The notes beneath the pieces are model-generated. The model was not told where the DNA came from, made no database searches, and worked only from the letters and a program-made list of their open reading frames with translations. Shown here in pieces: positions 1 to 7,938 of a stretch of 64,000 nt of DNA. The position numbers were made by a program, and so were the translations under genes. Positions within the stretch are counted from its first letter, which is position 1, and every line of letters begins with the position of its first letter. The stretch lies in NCBI RefSeq assembly GCF_041434935.1, contig NZ_CP107964.1, positions 930,001-994,000 on the forward strand. Reading direction: 5' to 3'. Source of the DNA: Kitasatospora sp. NBC_00374. Its GTDB lineage: Bacteria > Actinomycetota > Actinomycetes > Streptomycetales > Streptomycetaceae.

Positions 1-2
1 AG

Positions 3-593
3 GACGGGCTGCTGGTGCTGTACACGGACGGGCTGGTCGAGCGGCGCGGCCAGGACCTGGACGAGGGCATGGATCTGCTGTGCCGGACGGTCGCCGCCCG
101 CAGCGGCACCCTGGAGGAGACCTGCGACGAGGTCATCGACGTGCTGGGCGCGCACAACGGCCAGGACGACGTGGCGGTGATCATGGCGCACGCGCGGCCG
201 ATCGGCCGCGACCGGCTGGCGATGCTCTCCCTCGCGGGTGACCTCTCGATGGTCCGGCACGCCCGGCGCTTCGCCCGGCGGACGCTGGCCGGCTGGGGCC
301 TGGCCGCGCTGAGCGACCAGGCGGAGCTGCTGACCAGCGAGTTGATCACCAACGCGCTGGTGCATGCCGGAGCACCCGTCCAACTGCGGCTGTTCCGCGA
401 CAAGTTGCTCACGGTCGAGGTCTCGGACGTGGACAGCCACGAACCGCGGCTGCGCCGGGCCCGGGAGCAGGACGAGGGCGGCCGAGGCATGCACCTGGTG
501 AACGAGCTCGCCCACCGCTGGGGCAGCCGGGCCACCCACGAGGGGAAGGTGGTCTGGTTCGAACTGGAGGTCCCGCCGGCCGGCCGGACCTGA
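3..593 (+). CDS. SpoIIE-type PP2C phosphatase with C-terminal HATPase domain (5' partial)
   Basis: Only the C-terminal ~197 residues are in the window; the frame is open to the left edge. It begins inside the PP2C/SpoIIE domain (YTDGLVERR, then HNGQDDVAV), where the Asp residues of metal-dependent phosphatases lie. A histidine-kinase-like ATPase domain of the RsbW/anti-sigma type follows: N-box ELITNALVHA and G2-like region DEGGRGMHLV. The family usually dephosphorylates anti-sigma antagonists and/or phosphorylates them in sigma-factor partner switching; streptomycetes have dozens of such fusions. The G1 position reads VSDVDS rather than DxGxG, so the ATPase may be degenerate. A hairpin follows the stop. 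The partner is not visible. Confidence 0.88.
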   Translation, partial: DGLLVLYTDGLVERRGQDLDEGMDLLCRTVAARSGTLEETCDEVIDVLGAHNGQDDVAVIMAHARPIGRDRLAMLSLAGDLSMVRHARRFARRTLAGWGLAALSDQAELLTSELITNALVHAGAPVQLRLFRDKLLTVEVSDVDSHEPRLRRAREQDEGGRGMHLVNELAHRWGSRATHEGKVVWFELEVPPAGRT

Positions 594-598
594 CCGCG

Positions 599-624
599 CC
601 GAGCCCCCAACGACCGTGGCTCGG
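599..624. terminator. Candidate terminator hairpin
   Basis: A perfect 7-bp inverted repeat (CCGAGCC at 599-605, GGCTCGG at 618-624) with a 12-nt loop begins 6 nt after the phosphatase stop. There is no T-run, which is usual in this GC range. Position supports termination of the upstream gene. Confidence 0.5.
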
Positions 625-668
625 TCGCGGCTGGTCCGGTCGGGTGACTGTGCGGAGTGGTTCGCACG

Positions 669-688
669 CCACCGGCCCGGGCCGGTGG
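669..688. repeat. Perfect 20-bp palindrome upstream of the heptad-repeat gene
   Basis: CCACCGGCCC at 669-678 is followed directly by its reverse complement at 679-688, ending 38 bp before the ATG at 727. With no loop it fits a dimeric-protein operator better than an RNA hairpin, but a high-GC palindrome can arise by chance. Confidence 0.4.
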
Positions 689-726
689 ATCATCGGTCCC
701 GTCCCTTTCCCAACCAGGAGGACTCG

Positions 727-1041
727 ATGCGTTCCAGCATTGCCAAGGTCACCACCGCCGCCCTGTTCGCCGGGCTCGCGCTGATCGGCGGGGCCGGTTC
801 GGCCTCCGCCCACATGCACGACCACCCGCACGGCGCGCTCGCGGTCGGTGGCGACGCCGCGGCCATCGACGGCAGCGCCCTCGCGGTCGGCGGTGACGCG
901 CTGGCCGACGGCGGCGACGCCCTGGCCGTCGGCGGCGACGCCTGGGCCGTGGCCGGGTCGGCGTTCGCGGTCGGCGGCGACGCCGCGGCCGACGGCGGCG
1001 ACGCCTTTGCTGTCGGCGGTGACGCAGGTTCGGCGGCCTGA
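727..1041 (+). CDS. Small secreted protein of nine heptapeptide repeats
   Basis: 104 residues. ATG 727 follows AGGAGGA (716-722). Residues 1-28 form a Sec signal peptide (basic start, hydrophobic core, likely cleavage after ASA28). The mature N-terminus would be H-M-H-D-H-P-H, histidine-rich and matching an amino-terminal Cu/Ni-binding pattern (His at position 3). Residues 37-99 are exactly nine tandem heptads of the form A-x-A-x-x-G-[DS], for example ALAVGGD, ALADGGD and AWAVAGS, with VGGD and DGG/AGS versions tending to alternate. No family recognised; the regular GGD turns suggest a beta-solenoid or self-assembling fibre, possibly metal-binding (inference). It stands alone, with a palindrome upstream and a strong terminator downstream. 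Confidence 0.85.
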   Translation: MRSSIAKVTTAALFAGLALIGGAGSASAHMHDHPHGALAVGGDAAAIDGSALAVGGDALADGGDALAVGGDAWAVAGSAFAVGGDAAADGGDAFAVGGDAGSAA

Positions 1042-1057
1042 TTCACCGACCGTACAG

Positions 1058-1095
1058 CTGCGGCCGGGCTCCCCGTACGGGGTGCCCGGCCGCAG
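1058..1095. terminator. Bidirectional terminator between convergent genes
   Basis: A 12-bp perfect stem (1058-1069 with 1084-1095) encloses a second palindrome, CCCCGTACGGGG. It sits between the plus-strand heptad-repeat gene and the minus-strand SDR gene and can serve both. Confidence 0.75.
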
Positions 1096-1107
1096 TCCCG
1101 TGTCCGG

Positions 1108-1881
1108 CTACTGCCACTCGGGGGTGACGTACGCCCCGGAGATGCCGCCGTCCACCAGGAAGGTGTTGGCGGTCATGAAGGAGGAGTCGTCACTGGCCAG
1201 GAAGGCGACCGCCGCGGCGATCTCCTCCGGCTCGGCGAACCGGCCGAGCGGGATGTGCACCAGGCGCCGGGCCGCGCGCTCCGGGTCCTTGGCGAACAGC
1301 TCCTGCAGCAGCGGGGTGTTGACCGGCCCGGGGCACAGCGCGTTCACCCGGATGCCCTCGCGGGCGAACTGCACGCCGAGCTCGCGCGACATCGCCAGCA
1401 CACCGCCCTTGGAGGCGCTGTAGGAGATCTGCGAGGTGGCCGCGCCCATCACCGCGACGAACGAGGCGGTGTTGATGATCGAGCCCCGGCCCTGGCGCTG
1501 CATGTGCGGGATGGCGTACTTGCAGCACAGGTAGACGCTGGTGAGGTTGACCTCCTGGACGCGGCGCCAGGCGTCCAGCCCGGTGGTCAGGATGGAGTCG
1601 TCGTCCGGCGGCGAGATGCCGGCGTTGTTGAAGGTGATGTCCAGGCTGCCGTAGTGGTCGACGGCCGTCTGGTACATGGCCTTCACCGCCGCCTCGTCGG
1701 TGACGTCGGCGCGGACGAACAGGCCGCCCACCTCGTTGGCGGCCTTGCTGCCGGTCTCCTCGTCGAGGTCGACGCAGACCACCTTGGCGCCCTCGGCCGC
1801 GAACCGCTTGGCGGTGGCCAGGCCGATGCCGCTGCCCGCGCCGGTGATGACCGCCACCCGGCCGTCAAGTCGCTTCGTCAT
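1108..1881 (-). CDS. SDR-family NAD(P)-dependent oxidoreductase
   Basis: 257 residues, the usual size of a classical short-chain dehydrogenase. GAGSGIG near the N-terminus is the Rossmann glycine motif, NNAG the structural motif, and YSASK the catalytic Tyr-x-x-x-Lys. Start: two in-frame ATGs exist. The one at 1890 overlaps the aldehyde dehydrogenase stop as ATGA but abuts GGAGGA with no spacing; the ATG at 1881 lies 9 nt from it and is preferred. It is the last gene of a coupled operon: permease, gamma-glutamyl ligase, amidase, aldehyde dehydrogenase, SDR. In that setting it could oxidise the alcohol of a gamma-glutamyl amino alcohol to the aldehyde used by the neighbouring enzyme (inference); the family alone does not fix the substrate. 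Confidence 0.9.
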   Translation of the reverse strand: MTKRLDGRVAVITGAGSGIGLATAKRFAAEGAKVVCVDLDEETGSKAANEVGGLFVRADVTDEAAVKAMYQTAVDHYGSLDITFNNAGISPPDDDSILTTGLDAWRRVQEVNLTSVYLCCKYAIPHMQRQGRGSIINTASFVAVMGAATSQISYSASKGGVLAMSRELGVQFAREGIRVNALCPGPVNTPLLQELFAKDPERAARRLVHIPLGRFAEPEEIAAAVAFLASDDSSFMTANTFLVDGGISGAYVTPEWQ

Positions 1882-1886
1882 GGTGA

Positions 1887-3260
1887 TCATTCCTCCGTGG
1901 AGATGAAGACGTTCTTGGTTTCGGTAAAGGCGTTGAGGGCGTCCGGGCCGAGCTCGCGGCCGAGTCCGGACTGTTTGAACCCGCCGAACGGGGTCGAGTA
2001 GCGCACCGAGGAGTGCGAGTTGACGGACAGGTTGCCCGCCTCCACACCGCGCGCCACCCGCAGCGCCCGGCCGACGTCCCTGGTCCAGATCGACCCGGAC
2101 AGGCCGTACTCGGTGGAGTTGGCGATCCGCAGCGCGTCCTCCTCCCCGCGGAACGGCACCACGGTGACCACCGGGCCGAAGATCTCCTCGGTGAAGGCCC
2201 GGTCGTCGGGGCGCACCGGCGCCAGCACCGTCGGCGGGTACCAGAAGCCCGGCCCGTCGGGGGCGGCGCCGCGGAAGGCGACCGCGGAGTCGTCGGGGAC
2301 GTAGGAGGCCACCCGGGCCCGGTGGGCGGCCGAGATCAGCGGCCCCATCTCGGTCTTCTCGTCCGTCGGGTCGCCGACCCGCACACCCCGGACGGCCTGC
2401 TCGAACAGGGCCATGAACTCGTCGAAGGCGGACTCCTCGACCAGGATCCGGGAGCGCGCGCAGCAGTCCTGCCCGGCGTTGTCGAAGACCGCGTAGGGCG
2501 CGGTGGCGGCGGCCCTGGCGAGGTCGGCGTCGGCGAAGACGATGTTCGCGCTCTTGCCGCCGAGCTCCAGGGTGACCGGCTTCACCTGGTCCGCGCAGCC
2601 GGCCATGATGCCCTTGCCGACGGCGGTGGAGCCGGTGAAGACCACCTTGCGGACGTCGGGGTGGGTGACGAACCGCTGTCCGACCACCGGTCCGCGGCCG
2701 GGCAGGATCTGCAGGACGTGCTCGGGCAGACCGGCCTGAAGGGCGAGTTCGCCCAGGCGCAGCGCGGTCAGCGGGGTGAGCTCGGCGGGCTTGACGATCA
2801 CGGTGTTGCCGGCGGCGAGGGCCGGGGCGAAGCCCCAGGCGGCGACCGGCATCGGGAAGTTCCACGGGACGATGACCCCGACCACGCCCAGCGGCTCCTG
2901 GAAGGTGACGTCGAGTCCGCCGGCCACCGGGATCTGCCGGCCGAACAGGCGCTCGGGGGCGGCGGCGTAGTACTCGATCACGTCGCGGGCGTTGCCCGCC
3001 TCCCAGCGGGCGTTGCCCACGGTGTGCCCGGCGTTGGCGACCTCCAGGGCCGCCAGGTGCTCGCGGTCGGCGTCGACGGCGGCGGCGAAGGCCCGCAGCA
3101 GCCGGGCCCGGTCGGCGGGGGCGACCCTGCGCCAGCCGTCGAAGGCGGCCCTGGCCCGGGCCACGGCGGCGTCGGTCTCGGCGAGCGAGGCCAGTTCGAC
3201 GGTGGTGATCACCTCCTCGGTGGCCGGGTTGATCACCTGGTAGTGGTCGGGATCGGTCAT
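1887..3260 (-). CDS. Aldehyde dehydrogenase (NAD(P)+ dependent)
   Basis: 457 residues, slightly shorter than the usual 480-500. The ALDH fold is evident: PWNFP substrate-channel motif, TGSTAVGK cofactor loop, LELGGKS with the general-base Glu, and the catalytic Cys in GQDCCARSR (two adjacent Cys). ATG 3260 has AAGGAGG upstream and overlaps the amidase stop as ATGA. Related enzymes (PuuC/GabD-like) oxidise gamma-glutamylaminoaldehydes to acids in polyamine degradation. In this operon it likely acts between the SDR or an oxidase and the PuuD-like hydrolase. Cytosolic. Confidence 0.92.
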   Translation of the reverse strand: MTDPDHYQVINPATEEVITTVELASLAETDAAVARARAAFDGWRRVAPADRARLLRAFAAAVDADREHLAALEVANAGHTVGNARWEAGNARDVIEYYAAAPERLFGRQIPVAGGLDVTFQEPLGVVGVIVPWNFPMPVAAWGFAPALAAGNTVIVKPAELTPLTALRLGELALQAGLPEHVLQILPGRGPVVGQRFVTHPDVRKVVFTGSTAVGKGIMAGCADQVKPVTLELGGKSANIVFADADLARAAATAPYAVFDNAGQDCCARSRILVEESAFDEFMALFEQAVRGVRVGDPTDEKTEMGPLISAAHRARVASYVPDDSAVAFRGAAPDGPGFWYPPTVLAPVRPDDRAFTEEIFGPVVTVVPFRGEEDALRIANSTEYGLSGSIWTRDVGRALRVARGVEAGNLSVNSHSSVRYSTPFGGFKQSGLGRELGPDALNAFTETKNVFISTEE

Positions 3261-3958
3261 CTGGCTGCCTCCTTGCAGCTGGCCGCGGTGAACGCGTCGA
3301 ACAGTCGCGGGTCGTCCGGGTCGGTCTCGGGGTGCCACTGGACGGCCACCGCGAAGGACCGGTCGGGCAGTTCGAGGGCCTCGACGGTCTCGTCGGCGCT
3401 CCAGGCGGTGGCCCGCAGTCCGCTGCCGATCCGGCCGACCGCCTGGTGGTGGTAGCAGGACACCTGCGCCGAGGGGCCGAGGATCTCGCCGAGGCGGCTC
3501 TCCGGCCGGACCACCACGCCCTGCCGGACGTAGGTGGCCGGCAGGGTCTGGTGGCTCTCGTCGGGCAGGTGCTGGACGAGGTCGCCGCCGAGGGCGACGT
3601 TGAGCAGCTGCATGCCCCGGCAGATGCCGAGGACCGGCAGGTCGCGGTCGAGGGCGGCCGCCAGCAGCTCGAACTCCCAGGCGTCCCTGGCCGGGTGGGG
3701 CCGGCCGGTGCGCGGGTGCGGGTCGGCTCCGTAGCGGGCGGGGTCGATGTCGGAGCCGCCGGCCAGCAGCAGCCCGTCGAGCGCGCCGACCAGCCGCTGG
3801 ACGCCGCCGCCCTGGGGCGGGAGCAGGACGGGGGTGCCCCCGGCCCGGGAGACGGCGTCGAGGTAGGTCTGCGGCAGGACGGCCGCGCTCTGGCGCCAGA
3901 CGCCCCAGGCCGCCTCGTCCAGGTAGCTGGTGATGCCGATCAGGGGGCGCACGCTCAC
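3257..3958 (-). CDS. Gamma-glutamyl-gamma-aminobutyrate hydrolase-like amidase (PuuD family)
   Basis: 233 residues, class-I glutamine amidotransferase fold of the peptidase C26/PuuD family. The nucleophile Cys is in GICRGMQ and the His in QWHPE, with LLAGGSDIDPARY typical of PuuD. The family cleaves the gamma-glutamyl amide of an oxidised intermediate and releases glutamate. GTG 3958 overlaps the ligase stop (GTGA); a second GTG at 3952 is possible. It would perform the last step of the gamma-glutamylation route encoded around it. Confidence 0.88.
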   Translation of the reverse strand: MSVRPLIGITSYLDEAAWGVWRQSAAVLPQTYLDAVSRAGGTPVLLPPQGGGVQRLVGALDGLLLAGGSDIDPARYGADPHPRTGRPHPARDAWEFELLAAALDRDLPVLGICRGMQLLNVALGGDLVQHLPDESHQTLPATYVRQGVVVRPESRLGEILGPSAQVSCYHHQAVGRIGSGLRATAWSADETVEALELPDRSFAVAVQWHPETDPDDPRLFDAFTAASCKEAAR

Positions 3959-5313
3959 AGCCGCTCGAATCCGCGGCGCCGCTCCCAGTCGGTCACCGCC
4001 GCGTCGTAGGCGGCCAGTTCGGTCCGGCCGGCGTGGGTGTAGTGCTGGACGACCTCCTTGCCGAAGGCCTCGGCGGCGACCTCGCTGCGTTCGAAGGCCT
4101 CCACCGCGTCGCGCAGCGTGGACGGCACCCGGGGGGCGTCGGAGGCGTACGCGTTGCCGGTGAACTCCGCTTCCAGCGGCAGTTGGTGCTCGACGCCGTG
4201 CAGGCCGGCGGCGATCAGGGCGGCCACCGCGAGGTACGGGTTGACGTCGCCGCCGGGGACGCGGTTCTCGAACCGCAGGGAGGGGCCGTGGCCGACCACC
4301 CGCAGGGCGCAGGTGCGGTTGTCCCGTCCCCAGGCGACGGCGGTGGGGGCGAAGCTGCCCGGCACGTACCGCTTGTAGGAGTTGACGGTCGGCGCGAGCA
4401 GCAGCGAGAAGTCGGCCAGGCAGGCGAGCTGTCCGGCCAGGAAGTGCTCCATGGTGCGGGAGAAGCCGTTCGGCCCGTCCCCCGCCATCACCGGCCGGCC
4501 CTGCTCGTCGCGCAGGCTGAGGTGGATGTGGCAGGAGTTGCCCTCGCGCTCGTTGTACTTCGCCATGAAGGTGAGGCTGACGCCCTCCTGCGAGGCGATC
4601 TCCTTGGCGCCGGTCTTGTAGACGGAGTGGTCGTCGCAGGTGGTCAGCGCCTCGCCGTACTTGAAGGCGATCTCGTGCTGGCCGGGGTTGCACTCGCCCT
4701 TGGCGGACTCCACGGTGAGGCCGGCGCCGGCCATGCTGTTGCGCAGCCGGCGCAGCAGCGGCTCGATCCGGGAGGTGCCGAGGATGGAGTAGTCGACGTT
4801 GTACTGGTTGACCGGGGTGAGGCCGTGGTACGCCTTGTCCCAGGCCTGCTCGTAGCTGTCCCGGAAGACGATGAACTCCAGCTCGGTGCCGACGTAGGCG
4901 CTCCAGCCGTAGCCGGCCAGCCGCTCCAGCTGGCGGCGCAGGATCTGCCGCGGCGAGACGGTGACCGGCTTGCCGTCGTGGTGGTGCACGTCGCACTGGA
5001 CCATCACGGTGGCGGGGTGCCAGGGCACCATCCGCAGGGTGTCGAGGTCGGGGGTGAGGACGAGGTCGCCGTAGCCGCTCTCCCAGGAGGAGATCTGGTA
5101 GCCGTCCACGGTGTTCATGTCGATGTCGACGGCCAGCAGGTAGCCGCAGCCCTCGGCGGCGTTCGGGACGACGTCGCTGAGGAAGTAGTCGGCGGCCACC
5201 CGCTTGCCCTGGAGACGGCCCTGCATGTCGGTCATGGCCAGCACGACGGTGTCGATGCTCCCGTCGGCGACCAGCTGCCGCAGCCGGTCGAGGGTGAGCC
5301 GGGACGCACTCAT
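3955..5313 (-). CDS. Glutamine-synthetase-like gamma-glutamylamine ligase (PuuA/GlnA3/GlnA4 type)
   Basis: 452 residues. Glutamine synthetase type-I fold: GTELEF, NREGNSCHIHLSL (ATP/metal region), and FENRVPGGDVNPYL near the C-terminus. The opening DMQGRLQGKR and AVDIDMNTVDGY are typical of the GS-like ligases that attach glutamate to polyamines or ethanolamine rather than ammonia (PuuA in Escherichia coli, GlnA3 and GlnA4 in Streptomyces coelicolor). The neighbours, a permease and a PuuD-like amidase, support this over true glutamine synthetase. ATG 5313 overlaps the permease stop (ATGA). ATP-dependent, cytosolic. Amine versus amino alcohol cannot be read directly; the SDR favours an alcohol-bearing substrate. 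Confidence 0.88.
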   Translation of the reverse strand: MSASRLTLDRLRQLVADGSIDTVVLAMTDMQGRLQGKRVAADYFLSDVVPNAAEGCGYLLAVDIDMNTVDGYQISSWESGYGDLVLTPDLDTLRMVPWHPATVMVQCDVHHHDGKPVTVSPRQILRRQLERLAGYGWSAYVGTELEFIVFRDSYEQAWDKAYHGLTPVNQYNVDYSILGTSRIEPLLRRLRNSMAGAGLTVESAKGECNPGQHEIAFKYGEALTTCDDHSVYKTGAKEIASQEGVSLTFMAKYNEREGNSCHIHLSLRDEQGRPVMAGDGPNGFSRTMEHFLAGQLACLADFSLLLAPTVNSYKRYVPGSFAPTAVAWGRDNRTCALRVVGHGPSLRFENRVPGGDVNPYLAVAALIAAGLHGVEHQLPLEAEFTGNAYASDAPRVPSTLRDAVEAFERSEVAAEAFGKEVVQHYTHAGRTELAAYDAAVTDWERRRGFERL

Positions 5314-6950
5314 CGGGTCTCCAATTCGTCGGCCGGGGAGGCCTGGTGGTCCGGCAGTTCCTGGCTGCCGGCGGCGGGGCCGTCGTGGATCCGGGGGCCG
5401 GTGAACCAGTGCCGGGCGGAGACCAGCCACCACAGGCCGGCGAACCCGAGCACCACGCCGACCGCCACGGGCGTGTAGTTGAAGCTGACGGCGGTGACCG
5501 GGCTGACGGTGGGCAGCATGAACAGCACGGTGATCACCGCTGTCCAGCCGACCGCGACGCAGCCGATGATCCTGCTCCAGCGGCCCAGATGCCAGGGACC
5601 ACGCGGGAAGTCGTCGCCCTGGCGAAGGCGGAGGAACACCGGGATCACGTACGAGATGTAGAGGCCGATCACCGAGATCGAGGTGACCGCCGCGTAGGCG
5701 GTGGTGTTCCACAGCACCGGCAGGGCGAGCAGCAGGGCGCCGCCGGTGGCCAGCCAGACGGCGCTGGTGGGCGTCTGGGTGCGGGGGTTGATCCGGTGCC
5801 AGAGGCGGGCGCCGGGCAGTGCGCCGTCCCGCGAGAAGGCGTAGATCATCCGGGAGTTGGCGGTGACCGAGGCCATACCGCAGAAGAACTGGGCGCCGAT
5901 CACGATCAGCAGGAGCAGTTTGGCGCCGGTCGGGCCGATCGCGTCGATGAAGATCTGCGCGGGCGGCACGCCGGTGGAGCTGCCGAGCGCCCCGTCGTAG
6001 TCCCGGATCGCGAAGGTGATGCCGAGCAGCAGGATCCAGCCGGCCACCAGCGAGACCACGATGGCGTTGACGATGCCGCGCGGGCCGGAGCGGGCCGCGT
6101 CGTGGGTCTCCTCGGTCATGTGCGCGGAGGCGTCGTAGCCGGTGAGGGTGTACTGGGCCAGCAGCAGGCCGAGCATGCCGACGTAGAAGCCGTTCTGGAA
6201 GCCGGTGTTGTTGACGAACTCGGTGAACACGAACGAGGCGGAGGCGTGGTGGTCGGGCAGCAGCGCCAGCGCGCCGACGATCACCGCGACACCGACCAGG
6301 TGCCACCAGACGCTGACGCTGTTGAGCAGGGCGACCAGCTTGACGCCGCGGGTGTTGAGCAGTCCGTGCAGCAGCAGGATCACCACGAAGATCGTGACCG
6401 TGTGGCCGGTGCTGGCGGTGAATCCGAACTGCAGGTCGAGGAAGGCGTTGGTGAAGAACGCGGCGCCGTAGTCGACGCCGGCGGTGACGGCGACCTGGCC
6501 CATGAAGTTGAACCAGCCGGTGAACCAGGAGGCGGCGGGGCCCTTGGTGCGGGCCAGCCTGGCGGCCCAGTAGTAGAGACCGCCGGCGGTCGGGTAGCTG
6601 GAACAGATCTCCGCCATCGCGAGGCCGACGCAGAGCGTCATCAGGCCGACCAGCGGCCAGCCCCAGGTGATCATGGCGGGCCCGCCGGTGTTCATGCCCA
6701 TCCCGTAGAGGGTGAGGCAGCCGGAGAGGACGGAGACGATCGAGAAGGAGACCGCGAAGTTGGAGAAGCCCGACATCGAGCGGGCGAGCTCCTGGGTGTA
6801 GCCGAGTTCGCGCAGCCGGCGTTCGTCCTCGGAAAGCACGGCGGGGTCGGACGCGGTTGCCCGCTCGGACATAGTGGCGGAACCGGCAGGAAACACCGGT
6901 CTGGCAGTCTGCTCGGCCGGGCTGGAGCCGGCCTGGTGTTCGGACGTCAT
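5310..6950 (-). CDS. APC-superfamily amino acid/amine permease
   Basis: 546 residues with about twelve hydrophobic segments between residues ~65 and ~520, a hydrophilic N-terminal tail, and GLAMAEICSSYPTAGGLYYW, characteristic of the ACT/GABA-permease branch of the APC superfamily. It likely imports the amine, amino alcohol or GABA-like substrate that the next genes gamma-glutamylate. ATG 6950 has AGGGG upstream; an in-frame ATG 26 codons later lacks an equally good site. It is the first gene of the operon, and its 5' leader carries two inverted repeats, divergent from a FadR regulator that presumably controls it. Confidence 0.9.
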   Translation of the reverse strand: MTSEHQAGSSPAEQTARPVFPAGSATMSERATASDPAVLSEDERRLRELGYTQELARSMSGFSNFAVSFSIVSVLSGCLTLYGMGMNTGGPAMITWGWPLVGLMTLCVGLAMAEICSSYPTAGGLYYWAARLARTKGPAASWFTGWFNFMGQVAVTAGVDYGAAFFTNAFLDLQFGFTASTGHTVTIFVVILLLHGLLNTRGVKLVALLNSVSVWWHLVGVAVIVGALALLPDHHASASFVFTEFVNNTGFQNGFYVGMLGLLLAQYTLTGYDASAHMTEETHDAARSGPRGIVNAIVVSLVAGWILLLGITFAIRDYDGALGSSTGVPPAQIFIDAIGPTGAKLLLLIVIGAQFFCGMASVTANSRMIYAFSRDGALPGARLWHRINPRTQTPTSAVWLATGGALLLALPVLWNTTAYAAVTSISVIGLYISYVIPVFLRLRQGDDFPRGPWHLGRWSRIIGCVAVGWTAVITVLFMLPTVSPVTAVSFNYTPVAVGVVLGFAGLWWLVSARHWFTGPRIHDGPAAGSQELPDHQASPADELETR

Positions 6951-6983
6951 GCGCACCCCTGGGGAATGAGGCGGGACCGACAC

Positions 6984-7008
6984 GCGCACCCACGTCGTCG
7001 TGGTGCGC
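6984..7008. repeat. Inverted repeat in the permease leader
   Basis: Arms GCGCACCCACG (6984-6994) and CGTGGTGCGC (6999-7008) pair over 10 bp with one bulged C and a 4-nt loop. It lies 34 bp upstream of the permease ATG, between the two divergent genes, and could be an operator or an RNA hairpin. Confidence 0.45.
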
Positions 7009-7017
7009 CCTCCTTGC

Positions 7018-7047
7018 GCTCAATGGCCCGGAAGCAGACCATTGGGC
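7018..7047. promoter_or_regulatory. Candidate operator in the permease/FadR divergent region
   Basis: GCTCAATGG (7018-7026) and CCATTGGGC (7039-7047) form a 9-bp inverted repeat with one mismatch and a 12-bp spacer, centred midway between the divergent genes. Its AT content is high for this DNA. A FadR/GntR-type dimer is the obvious ligand (inference). Confidence 0.5.
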
Positions 7048-7123
7048 TGTGCCGAGCATCGTTCACCCCGGGCCACCCCGCCGTCAAGAGGACTCCCCCG
7101 CCCGTTTCCCGCTCGCACCTGGG

Positions 7124-7129
7124 TACGAT
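7124..7129 (+). promoter_or_regulatory. -10 box TACGAT of the FadR gene (leaderless)
   Basis: TACGAT ends 6 nt before the GTG at 7136, and there is no Shine-Dalgarno, so transcription should start at or next to the start codon. No convincing -35 is seen. Confidence 0.5.
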
Positions 7130-7135
7130 CCCCTC

Positions 7136-7867
7136 GTGGAGGAAGCACTGTTGGACCGGCAGCTCGGCACCGTGTTCCGCCCCGTGCGCACCGGCAACGC
7201 CTTCGAGGAGACCGTCGAACGGATCCTCCAGGCGATCAAGCTCGGCGTGATCGGCCACGGGGACCGGCTCCCCGCCGAACGCGACCTCGCCGCACGCCTG
7301 GGCGTCAGCCGCGAAACCCTGCGCGAGGCCCTGCGCTCCCTCCAGCAGGCCGGCTTCGTCGAGGCGCGACGCGGCCGCTACGGCGGCACCTTCGTCACCT
7401 ACCGGCTGCCCGCACCCGACGTCGACGAGCTCCGCCGGGCCGCCGACGACCTGGGCGCCGAGCTGGAGGACGCCCTCACCCTGCGCCTCGTCCTGGAGAC
7501 CGGCGCCGCCGAGCTGGCCGCCAGACGCGAGCTCTCCGAGGAGCAGCGCGGCTACCTGCTGCAGCGCCTCGCGGACGCGGACGGGGCGAGCCCCGAGGAG
7601 TACCGGCAGTGCGACTCCCGCTTCCACCTCGCGATCGGCGAGCTGACCGGCTCCCCCTCGCTGGCCGCCAGCATCACCGAGGCCCGGATCCGGCTGAACG
7701 ACCTGCTGAACGCCATCCCGATGCTCGGCCGCAACATCGACCACGCCTCCGAGCAGCACGGTGCGATGGCCCGGGCCATCCTCACCGGCGACGCCCCCGC
7801 CGCCCGCCGCGCCACCGAGGAGCACCTGGAGGCGACCGCCACCCTGCTGCGGGCCTTCCTCGGCTGA
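7136..7867 (+). CDS. FadR/GntR-family transcriptional regulator
   Basis: 243 residues. The N-terminal winged helix is a clear GntR type (LPAERDLAARLGVSRETLREAL, then a wing RRGRYGGTFV); the C-terminal half is an all-helical FCD ligand-binding domain with DSRFHLAIG carrying metal/ligand residues. GTG 7136 is chosen because a -10-like TACGAT lies 6 nt upstream; the frame is open further upstream but without conserved sequence. It is divergent from the permease-ligase operon and most likely represses it until its substrate or a gamma-glutamyl intermediate binds. Confidence 0.88.
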   Translation: MEEALLDRQLGTVFRPVRTGNAFEETVERILQAIKLGVIGHGDRLPAERDLAARLGVSRETLREALRSLQQAGFVEARRGRYGGTFVTYRLPAPDVDELRRAADDLGAELEDALTLRLVLETGAAELAARRELSEEQRGYLLQRLADADGASPEEYRQCDSRFHLAIGELTGSPSLAASITEARIRLNDLLNAIPMLGRNIDHASEQHGAMARAILTGDAPAARRATEEHLEATATLLRAFLG

Positions 7868-7938
7868 GTCCCGCCGAGTCCCGCGCCGCACGGCCCGGCC
7901 CACCGCCCGGCGCGGCCCCCGGGTGGCACAGTGGGGCG

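Noticed and set aside
835..1026. Array-like DNA repeat, considered as CRISPR or minisatellite
   Set aside because: Period is 21 bp and codon-aligned, with the variation expected of a protein repeat and no spacers.
2013..3455. 480-codon open frame opposite the aldehyde dehydrogenase and amidase genes
   Set aside because: Antisense shadow caused by high GC; Gly/Asp/Val/Arg-rich with no domain, while the minus strand encodes clear enzymes. The same holds for other long antisense frames.
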